64,000 nucleotides of DNA from an uncultured Odoribacter sp. (GTDB taxonomy: Bacteria > Bacteroidota > Bacteroidia > Bacteroidales > Marinifilaceae). A model generated the notes under the pieces. That model saw only the letters and a list, made by a program, of their open reading frames with translations, had not been told where the DNA came from and made no database searches. A program made the position numbers and the translations under genes. Below are positions 1 to 7,103 of the stretch, piece by piece. Numbering within the stretch: position 1 is the first letter of the stretch; each line of letters begins with the position of its first letter. The stretch spans positions 1 to 64,000 of the forward strand of contig UQJP01000003.1 in assembly GCA_900541415.1 (NCBI GenBank). Reading direction: 5' to 3'.

Positions 1-261
1 AATATTAATATATAAATTAATCATTAAATACATGAAAAAGAAAATATGCCGAATAATAATCACACCACGGAAACACACCTTCCGTCATTTACTCTGAAAA
101 ACCTTCCGCACCTTCACGCTGCACGAAACACCAGCCTCCGCTTTTCCAGCCATTCCCCCACAACAGCTCATTGTTCCAAACAGAGCTTTCCTCCGGAAAT
201 ACTATTTGCCGTTGCCCGGATTTTTTGTATCTTAGCAGCTTGAAATTAAAATGTACAAATT
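1..261. other. Upstream region of clpP, no convincing gene
   Basis: This stretch precedes clpP. An open frame at 46-243 encodes a Ser/His/Pro/Thr-rich 65-residue peptide with no recognisable family, no signal peptide and codon use unlike the neighbours, so I do not call it. Many Bacteroidetes carry trigger factor just upstream of clpP; none is visible here. The last 60 bases probably carry the clpP promoter, but no clean TAnnTTTG element is present. Confidence 0.4.
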
Positions 262-939
262 ATGTTTCCACAGGACGAATTCAAAAAATATGCATTAAAA
301 CATAAAGGGATCAGCAGCTTGTCCCTGCATCGGATAGAATCGGCAACAGCCAGCTACATCACTCCCAATATCATCGAAGAAAGGCAGCTGAATATTGCCA
401 GCATGGACGTATTCTCACGCCTGATGATGGACAGGATCATTTTCCTCGGTGTACCGATCGACGACGATGTCGCCAATATTATTATGGCACAAATGTTATT
501 CCTGGAATCAACCGATCCCGGTAAAGACATCCAAATTTATTTTAACAGTCCGGGAGGTTCTATTTATGCCGGATTGGGCATTTACGACACCATGCAATAT
601 ATCAATTGCGACGTCGCTACCATATGTACCGGGCTGGCTGCTTCTATGAGTGCCGTATTGATGACTGCCGGAACAAAAGGGAAACGTTCCGCCTTAAAAC
701 ATTCCCGCATCATGATTCACCAGCCTATGAGCGGCGTGCAAGGCCAGGCTTCCGACATCGAGATAACCTCACGTGAAGTGCAAAAATTGAAAAAAGAACT
801 CTATACAATTATCTCCGAACATTCTGGACAACCCTATAAAAAAGTGGAAAAAGATTCTGACCGCGACTATTGGATGACGGCAGAAGAAGCAAAAGAATAT
901 GGTATGATCGATACCATTTTAACCAGAGAGAAAAAATAA
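262..939 (+). CDS. clpP: ATP-dependent Clp protease proteolytic subunit ClpP
   Basis: Serine peptidase (family S14) that forms the barrel-shaped degradation chamber of the cytoplasmic Clp protease. The 225-residue protein shows the conserved SPGGS loop at 96-100, nucleophile Ser128 in GLAASM, His153 in MIHQP and Asp202 in DRDYW. The Ser-His-Asp spacing (25 and 49 residues) equals that of E. coli ClpP. About 30 extra N-terminal residues precede the conserved core, as often in Bacteroidetes. The stop lies 2 nt before the clpX start, so the protease and its unfoldase are co-transcribed. The family assignment is secure. Confidence 0.98.
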   Translation: MFPQDEFKKYALKHKGISSLSLHRIESATASYITPNIIEERQLNIASMDVFSRLMMDRIIFLGVPIDDDVANIIMAQMLFLESTDPGKDIQIYFNSPGGSIYAGLGIYDTMQYINCDVATICTGLAASMSAVLMTAGTKGKRSALKHSRIMIHQPMSGVQGQASDIEITSREVQKLKKELYTIISEHSGQPYKKVEKDSDRDYWMTAEEAKEYGMIDTILTREKK

Positions 940-941
940 GA

Positions 942-2162
942 ATGAAAATGCAAGATAAATGTTCCTTCTGCGGAAGGTCTCGCAATGAAGTCAACCTATT
1001 GATTGCCGGAACCGACGGTTATATTTGCGACGAATGTGCTACACAGGCTTTCGATATTGTGCGGGAAGAGATGAAAAACAGGTCATCCCTGGATCTGGAA
1101 CAGATCGAAATAAAAAAACCGATTGAAATCAAAGCCTTCCTCGACCAATATGTCATCGGACAAGACGAAGCCAAAAAACATCTTGCCGTAGCCGTTTACA
1201 ATCACTACAAACGCCTGCTCCACAAAGTCGGGAAAGACGATGTCGAAATTGAAAAATCGAACATCGTTATGGTTGGACGCACCGGAACGGGAAAAACCCT
1301 GTTGGCGCGTACCATCGCTAAGATGCTCCATGTTCCGTTCACCATCGTCGATGCAACCGTATTGACGGAAGCCGGATACGTGGGTGAAGATATTGAATCG
1401 ATCCTGACCCGGCTACTCCAGGCAGCCGATTACAATGTGGAAGCTGCTGAAAAAGGAATTGTATTTATTGATGAACTCGATAAAATAGCCCGAAAAGGGG
1501 ACAATCCCTCGATCACCCGGGACGTAAGCGGAGAAGGCGTACAGCAAGGACTGCTGAAGCTATTGGAAGGATCTGTCGTAAACGTTCCTCCCCAGGGAGG
1601 CCGGAAACACCCCGATCAGAAAATGATTCCGGTGAATACGAAAAACATCCTGTTCATCTGTGGCGGAGCTTTCGACGGCATTGAAAAGAAAATTGCAGCC
1701 CGGATGAATACCACCGTCGTCGGTTTTAATGCCAGTAAAGCCAAAGAACAGATCGACCGTGAAAACCTGCTGCAATATATCGCTCCCCAGGATTTGAAAT
1801 CTTTCGGGCTGATCCCGGAGATCATCGGACGGCTTCCGGTGCTGACCTATCTTGAGCCGCTCGACCGCCAGGCTCTGCGTAATATCCTCACCGAGCCCAA
1901 AAATGCGATTATCCGCCAGTATATCAAACTGTTTGAACTCGACGGAATTACACTGAAATTCGAAGAAGAAGTTTACGAATACATTGTAGATAAGGCTATC
2001 GAATTCCGTTTGGGAGCTCGTGGGTTACGTTCGATTTGCGAAGCAATCATGACCGACCTGATGTTCGAAATCCCTTCACAAAACAAAAAAAGCGTCACAA
2101 TTACCAAAGCTTATGCTGAGGAAAAAATGAACCGGGTCAATATGCAGAAATTGAGGGTCTGA
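942..2162 (+). CDS. clpX: ATP-dependent Clp protease ATP-binding subunit ClpX
   Basis: AAA+ unfoldase that recognises substrates and feeds them to ClpP. I start it at ATG 942, directly after the clpP stop, because this places the zinc-binding domain at the N-terminus; the reading frame itself is open further upstream inside clpP. Zinc ligands are Cys7, Cys10, Cys29 and Cys32. Walker A (GRTGTGKT) is at 112-119, the GYVG pore loop at 144-147, Walker B (FIDELD) at 174-179, and a C-terminal GARGLR sensor-2 motif follows. A VGF tripeptide near residue 260 stands where E. coli ClpX has the IGF loop that docks on ClpP. The length (406 residues) is normal. Confidence 0.98.
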   Translation: MKMQDKCSFCGRSRNEVNLLIAGTDGYICDECATQAFDIVREEMKNRSSLDLEQIEIKKPIEIKAFLDQYVIGQDEAKKHLAVAVYNHYKRLLHKVGKDDVEIEKSNIVMVGRTGTGKTLLARTIAKMLHVPFTIVDATVLTEAGYVGEDIESILTRLLQAADYNVEAAEKGIVFIDELDKIARKGDNPSITRDVSGEGVQQGLLKLLEGSVVNVPPQGGRKHPDQKMIPVNTKNILFICGGAFDGIEKKIAARMNTTVVGFNASKAKEQIDRENLLQYIAPQDLKSFGLIPEIIGRLPVLTYLEPLDRQALRNILTEPKNAIIRQYIKLFELDGITLKFEEEVYEYIVDKAIEFRLGARGLRSICEAIMTDLMFEIPSQNKKSVTITKAYAEEKMNRVNMQKLRV

Positions 2163-2231
2163 CCTTAGGTATCCCCTCAATAGAACAAAGCACCGAGAAA
2201 TGTTCCTATGAACATTCCACCCGGATACAAC

Positions 2232-2273
2232 AAAAGGCTTTATCACTGAAATTCAGTTGATAAAGCCTTTTTT
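2232..2273 (+). terminator. Rho-independent terminator after clpPX
   Basis: A 13-bp perfect stem (AAAGGCTTTATCA at 2233-2245 with its complement at 2258-2270) is followed by a T run, 70 nt after the clpX stop. It closes the clpP-clpX transcript. Confidence 0.9.
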
Positions 2274-2308
2274 AATCACTTTCACCACCCCTCACTCCAC
2301 GAAATCGA

Positions 2309-2509
2309 TTATTGCCAGTTTAACAAAGGATACCCATCGTTATCCCCGAGAAGATCAGGCTTAAAAGCAGCCCCCAGGACGTCCAAAGTCCCCGAGCTTT
2401 TCATATCGTCATTGGAAATCAGGAAAAATGCCCCACCCGGAATATCCCCCATATTAGAAGCTCCGCCGACAGGTAAACTGATAGAATCCGTCAGGCTCGT
2501 AGCATACAT
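2309..2509 (-). CDS. Small ORF resembling the C-terminal tail of GLUG/beta-helix surface proteins
   Basis: A 66-residue ORF ending in GYPLLNWQ. It contains an alternating Gly/Asp-rich segment and a 'MKSSG...LGAAFKPDL' stretch. From family knowledge this pattern (M-K/T-S ... LG-x-AF ... N/D-GYP-L-x-WQ) is the usual extreme C-terminus of long Bacteroidetes surface proteins with GLUG or related repeats, but here an in-frame stop lies just upstream of the ATG and no repeats are present. A TATGTTTG promoter-like element lies at 2573-2580 on the same strand, with an A-rich start region, so expression is possible. It may be a decayed remnant or a real microprotein. No signal peptide is visible. Confidence 0.4.
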   Translation of the reverse strand: MYATSLTDSISLPVGGASNMGDIPGGAFFLISNDDMKSSGTLDVLGAAFKPDLLGDNDGYPLLNWQ

Positions 2510-2572
2510 ATTTTTTTAGTTTTAAATATTAAATATAAACCATCCTTGCGTACACACCCCGACAAACATAAA

Positions 2573-2580
2573 TAATATTA
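2573..2580 (-). promoter_or_regulatory. Possible -7 element (TATGTTTG) upstream of the small ORF
   Basis: It matches the Bacteroidetes TAnnTTTG -7 consensus on the minus strand, 64 nt upstream of the ATG at 2509. No clear -33 TTTG was identified at the expected spacing. Confidence 0.35.
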
Positions 2581-2675
2581 AAACCCGCAATCATCTAAAA
2601 TACAACAATTTATTTCACGCATTAATTTAACATCGAAAAACCGTCCACGATTCCACCGAGATATAGGCAGAGAAA

Positions 2676-2718
2676 ATAAAAAAACGAGACCTTAAAGGTC
2701 TCGTCTCTATTTTTTTAG
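2676..2718. terminator. Bidirectional terminator
   Basis: The palindrome CGAGACCTT-A-AAGGTCTCG (2685-2703) is flanked by an A run on the left and a T run on the right, so it can act on both strands. It most plausibly ends the pyrE-SRPBCC transcript, which runs leftwards. Confidence 0.85.
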
Positions 2719-2810
2719 CAACATCTATAAGATGGCTTCTTCAACATGCACCATAAACCGAATGACAGTAATTCCGGGATCAATCCAATCAGAAGCTTCC
2801 CCACCCACCA

Positions 2811-3284
2811 TCACTGTCTCAACAACGAATAAGGTATCCGGGTCAACCCCTCACACAATTGGTTTATTCCTTTTTCAAGTTTCCCTTTCAACAACATCTT
2901 CATCATCACATTCAACTCCCCGTGAAAAGTCAGCTTCAGGCGTGTATCATAAGGCCCGTTCTCCAGCAACTGTATCCATAAATTAAAATCAAAAGGAACC
3001 GTGCCGTCCCCCCCTAGCTTAATCATTTTCGGATCTTCTTTCTCCACGATCTTCACCCCCATCTCTCCCATATCCTTCAGCTTAATAAAACAAGTATCCT
3101 CTGTAAAACGCGCCCCCTCTATTTTTTCTGAAATTTTATCCAGTTGTTCGTTCTGTCCCAAACCAAATTGCCTGGCCATATCTATCAATCTGCCAATACG
3201 GCTGAAATCGGATAGAAAGCTGTACACATCCTTTATCGGACAATCGATTTTATAAACTTCACTTGCAATTTTTGTCGTTGCCAT
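2811..3284 (-). CDS. SRPBCC (START-like) family protein
   Basis: A 157-residue cytoplasmic protein with the layout of the START/polyketide-cyclase helix-grip fold: an N-terminal strand, an early helix pair at about 18-45 (VYSFLSDFSRIGRLIDMAR), a central series of beta strands and a long C-terminal helix near 125-150. Such proteins bind hydrophobic ligands; no catalytic residues can be named. It follows pyrE by 55 nt on the same strand and shares its promoter. The pairing with pyrE suggests co-expression, but no specific pyrimidine role can be read from sequence. Confidence 0.75.
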   Translation of the reverse strand: MATTKIASEVYKIDCPIKDVYSFLSDFSRIGRLIDMARQFGLGQNEQLDKISEKIEGARFTEDTCFIKLKDMGEMGVKIVEKEDPKMIKLGGDGTVPFDFNLWIQLLENGPYDTRLKLTFHGELNVMMKMLLKGKLEKGINQLCEGLTRIPYSLLRQ

Positions 3285-3339
3285 AATTTAAACCTGAAAA
3301 TATACCTATATTGCTAACTCATTCAATGCCTGTGGCGCA

Positions 3340-3969
3340 TTATTGATAGGTTTCCGGGCTTAATCTCCATTCCTTCAACTTCTCTACCTGGTCCTCGTGT
3401 ACATATCCGGTCTTTACAGCCAGATCGATCATTGCATTATAATTACTTAAAGTGGTCAGTTCACAGCCGGCATTTTTAAAATTATCCTCCGCTTTCTTAA
3501 ACCCATAAGTAAATATAGCAGCCATCCCCAGCACCTCACAACCCCCGTTCCTTAATGCCTCCACAGCCTGCAAACTGGAACCTCCCGTAGAAATCAGGTC
3601 CTCAATCACCACCACCTTCTGCCCTGCTTTATATTCCCCTTCAATCAGGTTTTCCAAACCGTGACTTTTGGCAGAAGAACGCACATAAATAAAAGGCAAG
3701 CCCAATTCCTGAGCCACTAAGACCCCCTGTGCAATAGCACCTGTTGCAACTCCAGCAATCACTTCTGCCTGAGGATATTTCTCCCGGATCACAGCGGCAA
3801 ACTGCTCCCGGATATAAGAACGCACCTCCGGATAAGACAACGTTTTACGGTTATCGCAATAAATCGGCGATTTCCAACCGGAAGCCCAGGTAAAAGGATG
3901 AGTCGGTTCCAATTTTATTGCTTTGATTTCTAACAAATAGGATGCCACCTTTTCTGCAACTGTATTCAT
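3340..3969 (-). CDS. pyrE: Orotate phosphoribosyltransferase
   Basis: Transfers phosphoribosyl from PRPP to orotate, giving OMP in de novo pyrimidine synthesis. The 209-residue protein shows the type I PRTase fold, with the PRPP-binding motif VIEDLISTGGSS at 121-132 and the flexible catalytic loop around KSHG (101-104). GAIAQG near 77-82 is also typical. It is transcribed leftwards from a promoter that overlaps the start codon of the divergent NUDIX gene and is followed by the SRPBCC gene. The length is normal for the short bacterial form. Confidence 0.96.
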   Translation of the reverse strand: MNTVAEKVASYLLEIKAIKLEPTHPFTWASGWKSPIYCDNRKTLSYPEVRSYIREQFAAVIREKYPQAEVIAGVATGAIAQGVLVAQELGLPFIYVRSSAKSHGLENLIEGEYKAGQKVVVIEDLISTGGSSLQAVEALRNGGCEVLGMAAIFTYGFKKAEDNFKNAGCELTTLSNYNAMIDLAVKTGYVHEDQVEKLKEWRLSPETYQ

Positions 3970-3976
3970 TTTTATT

Positions 3977-3984
3977 TATTTTTG
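3977..3984 (+). promoter_or_regulatory. -7 element (TATTTTTG) for the NUDIX gene
   Basis: A perfect TAnnTTTG match, 35 nt before the NUDIX ATG at 4020. It lies within the expected 5' untranslated region of the divergent pyrE transcript. Confidence 0.6.
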
Positions 3985-4016
3985 TAATGTTATTATTAAA
4001 TTCAAATTCTAAAATA

Positions 4017-4024
4017 CAAATGTA
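4017..4024 (-). promoter_or_regulatory. -7 element (TACATTTG) for pyrE
   Basis: A perfect TAnnTTTG match on the minus strand, about 48 nt upstream of the pyrE ATG. It overlaps the NUDIX start codon at 4020-4022. No strong -33 TTTG was seen. Confidence 0.55.
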
Positions 4025-4628
4025 TAAAGTATTTTTTAAAGAGAGCTGCTTTTTACTGACCGATGACCAAAATTTGTTAAAAGAAGGCACTGTTTCTCTG
4101 ATGCACCAGAACTTCAATACCACAAAGGACTTCATTATCGGCTTACGGCAACAGCATGAAAAATTTAAAGCCGTTATCTATCACGACGACCTGGAAGACC
4201 TTTTCGGCATATTCAAATCCTGTTTTCTATACGTAAAAGCCGCCGGAGGAGCTGTCCGGCAGGCAGACCGGGTACTTATGATCAAGCGGTCAGGTATGTT
4301 CGATCTGCCCAAAGGGCATGTGGAAGCCTGTGAAACAGTGGAAGCCTGTGCTGTTCGGGAAGTGGAAGAAGAATGTGGTGTCAGCCACGTCAGCATCACC
4401 AGTCCCCTGGCAACAACCCTCCACATCTACCCCCGGAACAACGATTGGTTCTTAAAAAAAACCTACTGGTATAATATGACTTGTCCGGACGGACAAACCC
4501 TGACCCCGCAAACAGAAGAAGACATCGAAGAGGTTTTTTGGTTCCCGGTCAACGAATTGGAATCGGTATTCCACCAAACCTATCCTTCTTTGATTGAAGT
4601 GATGGAAAAAATAAAGAACGGGAAATAA
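4020..4628 (+). CDS. NUDIX hydrolase
   Basis: A 202-residue hydrolase predicted to cleave a nucleoside-diphosphate-linked substrate with Mg2+. The NUDIX box is complete at residues 99-121 (G-x5-E-x7-RE-V-x-EE-x-G-V) and sits in the usual strand-helix context. About 70 N-terminal residues precede the NUDIX fold and could form a small extra domain. I chose ATG 4020 over the upstream in-frame ATG at 3942 because the extra 26 residues would overlap pyrE and look like non-coding sequence. The substrate cannot be told from sequence. Its stop abuts the stop of the convergent kinase gene. Confidence 0.9.
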   Translation: MYKVFFKESCFLLTDDQNLLKEGTVSLMHQNFNTTKDFIIGLRQQHEKFKAVIYHDDLEDLFGIFKSCFLYVKAAGGAVRQADRVLMIKRSGMFDLPKGHVEACETVEACAVREVEEECGVSHVSITSPLATTLHIYPRNNDWFLKKTYWYNMTCPDGQTLTPQTEEDIEEVFWFPVNELESVFHQTYPSLIEVMEKIKNGK

Positions 4629-4644
4629 TCACTTCCCGTTCTTT
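4613..4644. terminator. Bidirectional terminator embedded in two convergent genes
   Basis: A 12-bp perfect inverted repeat (AAAGAACGGGAA at 4613-4624 and its complement at 4633-4644) has the two abutting stop codons in its loop. The left arm is NUDIX coding sequence and the right arm is kinase coding sequence; T-rich sequence follows on both strands. Confidence 0.85.
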
Positions 4645-5648
4645 TCCTTTTCTAAAGCCACCCGGCAAACCCGTTCTATTTCCGGATATTCCCCCGCTAA
4701 TTTTTCAGGGACGAACAATGACAGGATATTTTCCAATCCCGGAACGATCGAATCGATAAAATGCGGCTTACCTTCGTATAATCCCCGCAAACCGAACGCC
4801 CCCATGGCCTGTAACAAACGGATAAGTACAAACGGATAATACATGGCACGGAACTCCGCAGCCTCCGCTTTCCGGAAACCCCGGAAGCCCTGCAATTCCC
4901 GGATATAATCGTCCAGCAACTCTTCCCGCTGACGATCGGGAATCCGTGTTATTGCATCATATAAAAGCGAAGCCACATCATACGGCAAAGCGCCCTGCCG
5001 TCCCCCCTGATAATCAATAAACCACACCTCATCTCCTCTCACCATGATATTCCTCGACTGAAAATCACGAAACATAAAGTTATGAGTATCGACCCGGCAA
5101 AGCAACGCCGTCAATTTTTCAAAATCATCTTCCAAAGCCTGTTCGGACACATCCACCCCCGCCAAACGCAAAAAACAATATTTAAAGTAATTCAAATCCC
5201 ACCTGATACAACGGCTATCGAACACCGGGCGCGGCAGGCAATCCGAATAATCCAGTCCCTCTCCTCCCAGCAACTGAAATCGCAGCAATTCCTTCAAAGC
5301 CTTCCGGTAAAGCCCCATAACCCGCTCGTCCAATTCCTCGCTTTTCCGGCTTTCTTCCACCACATCCAACAACATTTTATCACCCAAGTCCTCCTGTATA
5401 TACACCGCCCCGTCCTCCGATACCCCGTACACTTCCGGCACATGCAATCCTTTCCGGCGAAAATGCTCCGTAAAGCGGATAAAAAGTCGGTTTTCCTGAA
5501 TATTCCGGTGACAGGCTGCAATATAAGAATGCTCCTCCTGCCAAACCCTGAAATATTTCCGGGCCGAACCGGATGCAGGCAAAGCCTCGACTTTCGTTAC
5601 AGTTCTCCCGAAACATTTTTCAAACAAACTCAATATTTCATTTTCCAT
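4629..5648 (-). CDS. AmgK-like sugar 1-kinase (aminoglycoside phosphotransferase fold)
   Basis: A 339-residue cytoplasmic kinase of the APH/choline-kinase fold. Catalytic loop FRDFQSRN is at 193-200 (base Asp195, metal ligand Asn200) and the Mg-binding IDYQ at 211-214 (Asp212). A Gly/Ser-rich nucleotide loop (ASGSARKYFR) lies at 25-34. The pattern fits anomeric MurNAc/GlcNAc kinases such as AmgK, which in other bacteria are paired with the nucleotidyltransferase MurU to recycle cell-wall sugars. A MurU-like gene is present at 58647-59357, far from here. The substrate is inferred. I use ATG 5648; the open frame begins 9 nt earlier at a TTG. Confidence 0.75.
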   Translation of the reverse strand: MENEILSLFEKCFGRTVTKVEALPASGSARKYFRVWQEEHSYIAACHRNIQENRLFIRFTEHFRRKGLHVPEVYGVSEDGAVYIQEDLGDKMLLDVVEESRKSEELDERVMGLYRKALKELLRFQLLGGEGLDYSDCLPRPVFDSRCIRWDLNYFKYCFLRLAGVDVSEQALEDDFEKLTALLCRVDTHNFMFRDFQSRNIMVRGDEVWFIDYQGGRQGALPYDVASLLYDAITRIPDRQREELLDDYIRELQGFRGFRKAEAAEFRAMYYPFVLIRLLQAMGAFGLRGLYEGKPHFIDSIVPGLENILSLFVPEKLAGEYPEIERVCRVALEKEKNGK

Positions 5649-5831
5649 AAAATACAAATCTTTTAGCTACACCGTGAACAAAAGTCTACACTTTTACTCC
5701 GAACACATGTATATTCTCACGATCAACCGATACTCTTACCCTACTAACCGGACAAAGATAGTTAATTCGGCATTGCTATCCTATAAAGTAAAATCGTTCG
5801 ATGATTTATTCCCAAAATCACTTAACCACAA

Positions 5832-5873
5832 ATAAAAGAAAGTTGCGAAAATCATCGTCGCAACTCCCTTTTC
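5832..5873 (-). terminator. Terminator after the secreted hypothetical gene
   Basis: An 8-bp stem (AGTTGCGA at 5841-5848, complement at 5858-5865) is followed on the minus strand by a T-rich tail. It lies 18-50 nt beyond the stop of the leftward gene. Confidence 0.65.
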
Positions 5874-5890
5874 TGTTAATACCTGGTAAT

Positions 5891-6352
5891 TTAAATAGGT
5901 TTGTCCAACTGGGTGGACAGCTCTGAAATATCGATCACCAATCCGTTTTGTAAAGGTTCCACAACCATCCAGACACCACGAATTTCAGACCGTAAACTTT
6001 CTCCTGTCAGCCAGCTTGAAGGATACGGAACTTCATAAGGAGCATCAACCGACGTTCCGGCGGGAATCGTATGGGTGAAAGATTCCTTTGTACCTTCGTT
6101 CCAAACATACATTTGAATCGCTGCCGCTGTCCCGGAGTTATTTACCGAATATTCTATCTGCATCGACCTGAGATAAATAGGAATATATGAATAATTCCTC
6201 GGAAGCACGGAAAACACACGTTGTATCGCCAATTTATAACAAAGGCTCCGTGGCGTGACCTGCTGCACCTCTTGTTTTTCCGAGGAGTAAACAGTGGCAG
6301 ATTCGAAAATCAGCAACAAAGAAGCTACGAAAAATAAAACAATTCTTTTCAT
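5891..6352 (-). CDS. Secreted hypothetical protein
   Basis: A 153-residue protein with a clear Sec signal peptide (KR followed by a hydrophobic core to about residue 18, likely cut before SSEKQ). The mature part is beta-rich with alternating hydrophobic residues and aromatic patches (NYSYIPIYLRSMQIEYSVNN) and no cysteine cluster; only one Cys is present. I do not recognise the family. It stands alone, flanked by its own terminator and the tRNA cluster, so the context gives no function. Export to the periplasm or outer membrane is the only supported inference. Confidence 0.65.
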   Translation of the reverse strand: MKRIVLFFVASLLLIFESATVYSSEKQEVQQVTPRSLCYKLAIQRVFSVLPRNYSYIPIYLRSMQIEYSVNNSGTAAAIQMYVWNEGTKESFTHTIPAGTSVDAPYEVPYPSSWLTGESLRSEIRGVWMVVEPLQNGLVIDISELSTQLDKPI

Positions 6353-6516
6353 AATACTGAGATTTAAACATATTAACCTGTAAATATATACATTTATTTT
6401 ACAACAAATAAAATATTTAGTTAAATATTAGAAACAATAAATAACAACCAAGCCCAATCGAAAAGTTATGAAAAAAACATTTGGAATCATCGGTCAGGAA
6501 ATGCCGATTTTTAAGG

Positions 6517-6548
6517 CATAAAAAAAACTGCAGAATAATCTGCAGTTT
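6517..6548 (-). terminator. Terminator of the tRNA cluster
   Basis: A 9-bp stem (AAACTGCAG at 6525-6533, complement at 6540-6548) is followed on the minus strand by a run of T. It lies 21 nt beyond the last tRNA. Confidence 0.8.
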
Positions 6549-6569
6549 CCAATATTTTCAAATTCCAGG

Positions 6570-6653
6570 TGCCCAGGACAAGACTCGAACTTGCACAGCC
6601 GTAAAGCCACTACCACCTCAAAGTAGCGTGTATACCAATTTCACCACCTGGGC
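6570..6653 (-). tRNA. tRNA-Leu (anticodon GAG)
   Basis: An 84-nt class II tRNA with 7-bp acceptor stem (GCCCAGG/CCTGGGC), the D-loop motif typical of Leu tRNAs (AAATTGGTATACACG), a long variable arm and the TTCGAGT T-loop. The anticodon stem-loop CTACT-TTGAGGT-GGTAG gives anticodon GAG. CCA is not encoded. It is the last of four tRNAs on the minus strand. Confidence 0.93.
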
Positions 6654-6660
6654 TTTTAAG

Positions 6661-6744
6661 TGCCCGAAATAGGACTCGAACCTACACGGCCTTGCGGCCA
6701 CTAGTACCTGAAACTAGCGTGTATACCAATTTCACCATTCGGGC
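6661..6744 (-). tRNA. tRNA-Leu (anticodon CAG)
   Basis: An 84-nt class II tRNA with acceptor stem GCCCGAA/TTCGGGC. The anticodon arm CTAGT-TTCAGGT-ACTAG gives CAG, which reads CUG. It is nearly identical to the copy at 6771-6854; the few differences are discussed in the findings. CCA is not encoded. Confidence 0.93.
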
Positions 6745-6770
6745 AATTAAAATAAAAAGAACTTTGAAAG

Positions 6771-6854
6771 TGCCCAAAATAGGACTCGAACCTACACGGC
6801 CTTGCAGCCACTAGTACCTGAAACTAGCGTGTATACCAATTTCACCATTTGGGC
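6771..6854 (-). tRNA. tRNA-Leu (anticodon CAG), second copy
   Basis: An 84-nt class II tRNA with acceptor stem GCCCAAA/TTTGGGC and the same anticodon arm as the neighbouring copy. The two are separated by 26 nt and probably arose by tandem duplication. CCA is not encoded. Confidence 0.93.
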
Positions 6855-6863
6855 ATTCGAAAG

Positions 6864-6934
6864 TTGTCCCACCAGGACTCGAACCTGGACTGACAGAACC
6901 AAAACCTGCTGTGCTGCCATTACACAATGGGACA
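6864..6934 (-). tRNA. tRNA-Gln (anticodon TTG)
   Basis: A 71-nt tRNA with acceptor stem TGTCCCA/TGGGACA, anticodon loop TTTTGGT (anticodon TTG) and a TTCGAGT T-loop. It is the first gene of the leftward tRNA cluster. CCA is not encoded. Confidence 0.92.
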
Positions 6935-7103
6935 ATCAACGTTTGTCTCTTTCGACGGTGCAAATGTAGGACTTTTATTTATTTCTCACAAAAAAAAGGA
7001 TAAAAATTCAATGAAAATAATTATTTTCGTGCTCTATAATTTGTGCGATTTATATTCTGCATTGATTTTAAATAAGATAACAAAAACGATCAATATAATA
7101 CAG

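Noticed and set aside
46..243. 65-codon ORF before clpP
   Set aside because: Ser/His/Thr/Pro-rich, no family, no promoter or conserved start; composition looks non-coding.
2676..2718. Short palindromes considered as a CRISPR or transposon end
   Set aside because: Single copy, flanked by A and T runs, and placed between transcription units: it is a terminator.
5082..5666. 194-codon ORF opposite the AmgK-like kinase
   Set aside because: It lies entirely antisense to a gene with clear catalytic motifs and has no recognisable domain.
6927..7103. 59-codon upstream extension of the DUF2723 gene
   Set aside because: It would begin inside tRNA-Gln; the family N-terminus starts at ATG 7104.
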